Assembly (NCBI GenBank): GCA_016213865.1
Contig: JACQZL010000092.1
Location: forward strand, 1-8,980
Source: Candidatus Rifleibacteriota bacterium
GTDB lineage: Bacteria; UBP17; UBA6191; JACPRK01
Length of the DNA: 8,980 nt
Direction of reading: 5' to 3'
Part shown: positions 5,592-8,980 of the stretch, piece after piece
How positions within the stretch are numbered: position 1 is the first letter of the stretch
How the letters are laid out: each line of letters opens with the position of its first letter
Notes under the pieces: model-generated
Database searches by the model: none
Told to the model about the DNA's origin: nothing
What the model saw: the letters and a program-made list of their open reading frames with translations, nothing else
Position numbers and translations under genes: made by a program

Positions 5592-7037
5592 CTACTCCTG
5601 CTGCTGGTTGATGGCCTCCTGCAGCTTCGTGTTGCCCAGGTACTTCTGGATCTTGTTCTTGGCCGCGTCGGAAGAGAGGATCTTCTGGACCTGCTCCTTT
5701 TCTTGCGGCGACGCGTTGTCGAGCATGTCCTGCACCTTCTGCGGGTCGCCCCCCGAGGAGGCGTCCCAGAACTGGCGCAGGCGCTGCCGCTTGCCCGGGT
5801 CCTTGATCATCTCCTTGAGCGATTCGGTGTTGGCACCGCCGCTCTCCTCGCCCAGCATCTCGCTCTTGATGTTGTTGTCGCCCAGGATCTTGCCGATCTG
5901 CTCGGCGTACTTGGCGGCCTCGTCGTCGGGGATCTGGCTGTCCTCGCTCTTCTGGATGATCTCGTGGATGATGCCCGCCACCTGCTTGGCGACCTGGCTG
6001 TTGCGGATCATCGGCTGGAAGCGCTTCTTGTAGTTGGGGTCGAGCTTGATCGCCTTCTTGGCGTGTTCGAAGCTCTTGGCCGACCAGTCGCTGCGGCGGT
6101 CCTTGGTCTTGTCGTACGCCAGGGACGCGCGGAAGTGGGCCTCGGCGAAGGTGGGCTTCAGCTCGATCGTCTTCTCGTAGAACTCGATCTCCTTGTCGAT
6201 GCCGTCCAGGAGACCGTAGGTGGCGGCCAGACCGAACGTGATGTCGGGAGTGAGCTTCGGATCCGACGGCAGCAGCGCGTAGGCCTTCTCGAAGTGGTCG
6301 CGGGCCATCTCGAGCTGGGAGGAGTCGTCGGAGTAGGCCTTCAGGTAGCACATGCCGAGGTAGTAGTTGGTCTCGCCCTCGCTGTGCTTGCCGCGAAGGG
6401 CGAGCTCCAGCTTCTCGCGAGCATCGTTGAAGAGCCCTTGGGCCTGGTTGTCGTTGCCGGCATCGAGCTGGGCCTTGGCCTGGTCATAGAGCTTGATGCC
6501 CTCGTCGAAGGCCTTCTTGGCCTCGGCCGGGCTGACCGGCGGAGGGGGGGGCGGCTTGTCGACGTCCTGCTCGGTCCGGCTGTTCCCGCCAGGGCTCGGC
6601 TTGCGCCCGCCCGTCTTGCGAGCGATCGCGGCCAGGCCCTTTCGGGCGAATTCGTCGTCCGGGTACTTCTTGAGCGCGATCGTCCAGACCTTCTGGGCGC
6701 GGGTCAGGTCCTCGGACTTGAAGTAGGCGAAGCCGATGCGGTTGAAGAGCTGGACCCGCATCTTGTCGCTCACGTCGTTTGCGGAGCCGGGGGCCCGGGG
6801 CCTCTTGAGCAGGTGCATGAAGAGGCGCACCGACTGGGCATAGTTGCCCCTTTCGGCATGAAGGCGCCCCAGGTAGTAGACCGCCCTCACGTTCTCGGGG
6901 TGCTGCTTGACGTAGACCTGCAGTTCCTCGAGCGTCGGGGCTGCCTGGGCGGTCGCTGCCAGCGCGAGCGCCAGCAGCAACCCCAACCACGGAGTGGACC
7001 GGCGGGACTTCGAGCGCGAACAGTTCATCATCTTCAT
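5592..7037 (-). CDS. Exported TPR-repeat protein with proline linker
   Basis: 481 residues from the ATG at 7037, chosen because MKMMN, basic residues and a hydrophobic core (17-29) ending in ATAQA|A make a clear Sec signal peptide; the frame stays open 29 codons upstream but adds a non-conserved arginine-rich stretch. ATGs at 7031 and 7028 are alternatives. TPR-like pairs lie at ~49-80 and ~95-127, then a linker with six prolines (162-167), then further TPRs at ~170-215, 220-258, 263-296 and 297-334. The part after 345 is charged and helical with no domain I recognise; residues 360-389 (DDEAAKYAEQIGKIL) reappear at the end of the downstream TPR protein. It probably forms a periplasmic or envelope scaffold working with that protein. 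The gene is first in a two-gene operon. Exact role unknown. Confidence 0.85.
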   Translation of the reverse strand: MKMMNCSRSKSRRSTPWLGLLLALALAATAQAAPTLEELQVYVKQHPENVRAVYYLGRLHAERGNYAQSVRLFMHLLKRPRAPGSANDVSDKMRVQLFNRIGFAYFKSEDLTRAQKVWTIALKKYPDDEFARKGLAAIARKTGGRKPSPGGNSRTEQDVDKPPPPPPVSPAEAKKAFDEGIKLYDQAKAQLDAGNDNQAQGLFNDAREKLELALRGKHSEGETNYYLGMCYLKAYSDDSSQLEMARDHFEKAYALLPSDPKLTPDITFGLAATYGLLDGIDKEIEFYEKTIELKPTFAEAHFRASLAYDKTKDRRSDWSAKSFEHAKKAIKLDPNYKKRFQPMIRNSQVAKQVAGIIHEIIQKSEDSQIPDDEAAKYAEQIGKILGDNNIKSEMLGEESGGANTESLKEMIKDPGKRQRLRQFWDASSGGDPQKVQDMLDNASPQEKEQVQKILSSDAAKNKIQKYLGNTKLQEAINQQQE

Positions 7038-7041
7038 TATA
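7036..7041 (-). promoter_or_regulatory. TATAAT box overlapping the start codon of the TPR operon
   Basis: The minus strand reads TATAATG, with the ATG at 7037-7035 being the chosen start. As a -10 box it would put the transcript start near 7029-7030, at the alternative ATGs 7031/7028, giving a leaderless mRNA. Against this, no convincing -35 box lies 16-18 bases upstream, and GAAGG 11 bases before the ATG (7049-7053) could serve as a distant ribosome binding site. The match may be chance. Confidence 0.28.
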
Positions 7042-7106
7042 GCCGCGACCTTCGTCAGCCGGAAGCCGGCCCGGGCGGCCGGCCGATTCCTGTGACCGAA
7101 ACGAGA

Positions 7107-7143
7107 GCCCGGTGTTCCCTTCAACGCGAAGAGAGCACCGGGC
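7107..7143 (-). terminator. Hairpin terminator candidate after the small coiled-coil gene
   Basis: Bases 7107-7114 (GCCCGGTG) pair perfectly with 7136-7143 (CACCGGGC), with a 21-base loop that can pair further. On the minus strand the stem is followed by CTCTCGTTTCGG, only a weak T-run. It lies 42 bases past the small gene's stop and 70 bases before the TPR operon, so it would separate the two units. Confidence 0.45.
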
Positions 7144-7184
7144 GCGGAGAAACAGTTGTCGCGAGAGACGGTCCAGGCCGTAGA

Positions 7185-7406
7185 CTAGCCTGCGACGGAC
7201 TTGGGGGAAAACCAGCCCAGGAACCGCTGGACCCAGGACTGTCGTTCCTCGTCGGTCCGCAGGAGCGACGAGATGACGGCTCGATGCTGCAGCAGAACCA
7301 GGATTCGTTTGATGTCGTCCAGCTCTCGTTGGAGAGTCTCGAAGCGGGCGTCCAGGCCCGTGGCGGGCAGGTCGATCTCCCCTCCGGCGCAGGTGGCGGC
7401 TTTCAT
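7185..7406 (-). CDS. Small predicted coiled-coil protein of unknown function
   Basis: 73 residues from the ATG at 7406, preceded by GGAG at a 7-base spacing; the frame extends further upstream but without a ribosome binding site. Residues ~17-42 (LDARFETLQRELDDIKRIL) show a heptad-like pattern of Leu/Ile/Phe, suggesting a short coiled coil and self-association. The end (WVQRFLGWF) is amphipathic and aromatic and might touch a membrane or partner. There is no signal peptide and I recognise no family. It is divergent from the exonuclease gene (start 7568), with 161 bases between them, and followed by a terminator-like hairpin, so it looks like its own transcription unit. That it is a real gene rests on start signal, composition and context. 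Confidence 0.55.
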   Translation of the reverse strand: MKAATCAGGEIDLPATGLDARFETLQRELDDIKRILVLLQHRAVISSLLRTDEERQSWVQRFLGWFSPKSVAG

Positions 7407-7413
7407 GTGGAGT

Positions 7414-7417
7414 CTCC
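7414..7417 (-). promoter_or_regulatory. Ribosome binding site of the small coiled-coil gene
   Basis: GGAG on the minus strand, seven bases before the ATG at 7406; it favours this start over the longer open frame. Confidence 0.45.
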
Positions 7418-7567
7418 GGTCCATTGCGGCAGACCCGGCCCGTCTCGAAAAGCAGTCGGACTCTCGAGGCCAAGGGGCCGGCAGACCGCGGTCATGCCTG
7501 TTATCGACAGGTTTCTCGGGGCTGTAAACGCCACAAGAAGGCACTCCACGAGGCGGTTTTTGGCCCC

Positions 7568-8734
7568 ATGACCTCCGAGGAACTGGTCGCAGCGGTCAAC
7601 GCCTCCGAACCGTACCGCACCCTGGACGGCCGCCAGTCGAACTTGTTGCTGCGGACCTGCGCGGCCCTGGCCTCCACTCCCGGCGGGATGCCCCTCGACC
7701 CCCTGCTCCGCCGGCTGCGCGGCGATTTCAGCCGCACTTACCTCGACGAGACGCTCGAACCCATGCTGCAGCGGTTCGGGTTGTTCCGCCTCCGTCCCGA
7801 GATGACCTGGACTCTCGCCGACTCCGACACGATGCTCCGGCCCTTCGCCGAGATGCCCGTCTGCGTCATCGACGTCGAGGCGACCGGAGGGCGGCCGCCG
7901 CTGCACCGCATCATCGAGCTGGGGGCGCTGCGCGTGGAGCCGGACGGCAGCCGCCGCCAGTTGGAGTCGCTTGTCAACCCGGGCCGCCCCTTGCCCCCCT
8001 TCATTGCCCACATGACCGGGCTGAGGCAGGCCCAGCTCGACGAGGCCCCCCCGATGGGCCGGCTGCTGCCGGCGCTGGGCGGTCTCATCCAGGACGCCAT
8101 CCTGATCGCCCACGACGTCTCGGGCGACATGGAGCTGCTCAACTACGAGCTCTTCCGCGAGCGGGGCGAGTTCCTCGCGAACCCGGTCGTCTGCACCGTC
8201 GCGATCACCCGGACGCTGCGGCCCGAAATCGAACGCCTGGGACTGGAATCCGTCGCGGCCGACCTGGGCATCGAGTTCCGGCAGCGGCACCGGGCCCTGG
8301 ACGACGCCGTCGCGACGGCCGCCGTCTGGAACCTCCTGAAGACCGACCTCACCGCCAGCGGCGTGCGAACGTTGCTCGACCTGTCGTTCTACCAGGGGTC
8401 GATCGGCAGGCCGGATTTCGTCGGCAACCGGCTGTCGGTCGAGGCCCTCGAGGCCTTGCCCGCGAAGCCGGGCCTGTACCGGTTACGGGGAGGGCGGGGC
8501 GAGGTCTTGCTGCGGGACGCGTCGGCCGACCTCCGCCAGACCCTCCGCGAGCACTTCTATCCTCGTCACAGGCTGCCTCCGGAGCTCAAGCGAGTGCTGC
8601 GGGACGCCCGCGACCTGGAAGTGGAACCCAAGCAGTCCCTCGACGAGGCGCGTTCGGCCCTCCGGGCCGAGCACTCCGGCAAGCCGGAGGGGGCCCGGCG
8701 CAAGCCGCGCCGCCGTGGCCGCCGGAGAAGATGA
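7568..8734 (+). CDS. DEDDh (DnaQ-type) 3'-5' exonuclease with degenerate GIY-YIG-like region
   Basis: 388 residues from the ATG at 7568; the frame is open to a TTG at 7424, but those 48 codons look non-coding. Residues 1-95 are a helical N-terminal region I do not recognise, possibly winged-helix-like. The exonuclease domain (~97-270) has all five catalytic residues: D102 and E104 in IDVEATGG (Exo I), D187 in AHDVSGDMELL (Exo II), H241 and D246 in HRALDDA (Exo III). It should remove nucleotides from 3' ends using two metals. Residues ~295-330 (LPAKPGLYRL, then EVLLRDA, then LRQTLREHF) follow the layout of the GIY-YIG domain of UvrC/Cho. GIY is kept as GLY, but the usual YVGKA segment is LLRDA, so nuclease activity there is doubtful. 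DnaQ-UvrC/Cho-like fusions are known in other bacteria. The last ~18 residues are mostly Arg/Lys/Pro and probably bind nucleic acid. A role in DNA repair or RNA/DNA end trimming is likely. No clear ribosome binding site is seen. Confidence 0.88.
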   Translation: MTSEELVAAVNASEPYRTLDGRQSNLLLRTCAALASTPGGMPLDPLLRRLRGDFSRTYLDETLEPMLQRFGLFRLRPEMTWTLADSDTMLRPFAEMPVCVIDVEATGGRPPLHRIIELGALRVEPDGSRRQLESLVNPGRPLPPFIAHMTGLRQAQLDEAPPMGRLLPALGGLIQDAILIAHDVSGDMELLNYELFRERGEFLANPVVCTVAITRTLRPEIERLGLESVAADLGIEFRQRHRALDDAVATAAVWNLLKTDLTASGVRTLLDLSFYQGSIGRPDFVGNRLSVEALEALPAKPGLYRLRGGRGEVLLRDASADLRQTLREHFYPRHRLPPELKRVLRDARDLEVEPKQSLDEARSALRAEHSGKPEGARRKPRRRGRRRR

Positions 8735-8980
8735 ACGCAAGAGCGCGAGGCCCCGGGTCCGCCGGCGGTTCGTGGGGAAAGACGAAACCCCAAGATCCCA
8801 GGACCCAGGGAGGAGACTGATTGGGAGAGTCCCTCGGTGCTATCCCTCGTGCCCCCGGGAGTCTCCGTGGTCCCGTCTCCATGGCGCAGCGCAGGGATGA
8901 GGTGCCCCTAGAACTGCGTGCGCGCCCTCGCCAACCCCGCAGGTCCTCTTCAGAATCACCGGTCATCCGGTTGGGCACCG
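8735..8980. other. Non-coding 3' flank, no gene seen
   Basis: 246 bases after the exonuclease stop. Open frames here are GC-driven, without a domain or ribosome binding site. A 7-bp inverted pair (GGAGACT at about 8813, AGTCTCC at about 8861) and the palindrome CCGCCGGCGG near 8760 are visible, but neither is followed by a T-run. A gene could begin just past the window edge. Confidence 0.4.

Noticed and set aside
5230..6351. 373-codon - strand frame spanning both TPR genes
   Set aside because: It crosses the junction of two supported genes in another frame and its product is Arg/Gly/Pro-rich low complexity.
7504..7528. TCGACA and TGTAAA as a promoter for the exonuclease gene
   Set aside because: The spacing is only about 13 bases, too short for a normal sigma-70 promoter.
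5703..7571. A 622-codon open frame on the + strand opposite the longer TPR gene
   Set aside because: It is antisense to a gene with signal peptide and TPR repeats; its Leu/Val/Gly/Arg-rich, domain-free product is typical of a GC-driven shadow frame.

Overview
The window is high-GC bacterial DNA of chromosomal type. Reading frames are dense and compact, and two exported TPR proteins carry Sec-type signal peptides. No rRNA, tRNA, phage gene, transposase or CRISPR array is visible. No gene is a reliable taxonomic marker. The mix (PP2C/HATPase partner-switching proteins, TPR proteins, a PIN toxin pair, a Uma2 remnant) fits a large-genome, high-GC, mostly uncultivated lineage, for example of planctomycete, acidobacterial or myxobacterial type, but I cannot assign a phylum.

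Layout. (1) 2-3216, + strand: a two-gene signalling operon. The first gene, cut by the window edge, joins GAF sensor domains, a PP2C/SpoIIE-type phosphatase and an RsbW-like HATPase kinase in one chain. The second joins a metallo-beta-lactamase-fold hydrolase to a STAS domain that keeps the phosphorylatable serine. Phosphatase, kinase and antagonist parts of a partner-switching circuit are all present, but no sigma factor is seen, and the STAS domain is tied to an enzyme. This is the most interesting part of the window. (2) 3217-3876: about 660 bases without a convincing gene, between convergent genes, holding a perfect 23-bp inverted repeat. (3) 3877-4543, - strand: a VapBC-type toxin-antitoxin pair with an unusually long out-of-frame overlap. 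(4) 4568-4733, - strand: a probable frameshifted remnant of a Uma2-family nuclease gene. (5) 4749-7037, - strand: two exported TPR proteins in an operon that share a C-terminal motif. (6) 7185-7406, - strand: a small predicted coiled-coil protein followed by a terminator-like hairpin. (7) 7568-8734, + strand: a DEDDh (DnaQ-type) exonuclease with a degenerate GIY-YIG-like region and a very basic tail. (8) 8735-8980: no gene seen.

How the genes may work together. In the first operon, GAF-gated phosphatase activity and the kinase domain probably set the phosphorylation state of the STAS domain on the hydrolase; this is inference from domain content and adjacency. The TPR pair probably acts together in the envelope or periplasm. 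The toxin-antitoxin pair, Uma2 remnant and inverted repeat form an accessory island between the signalling operon and the TPR operon.
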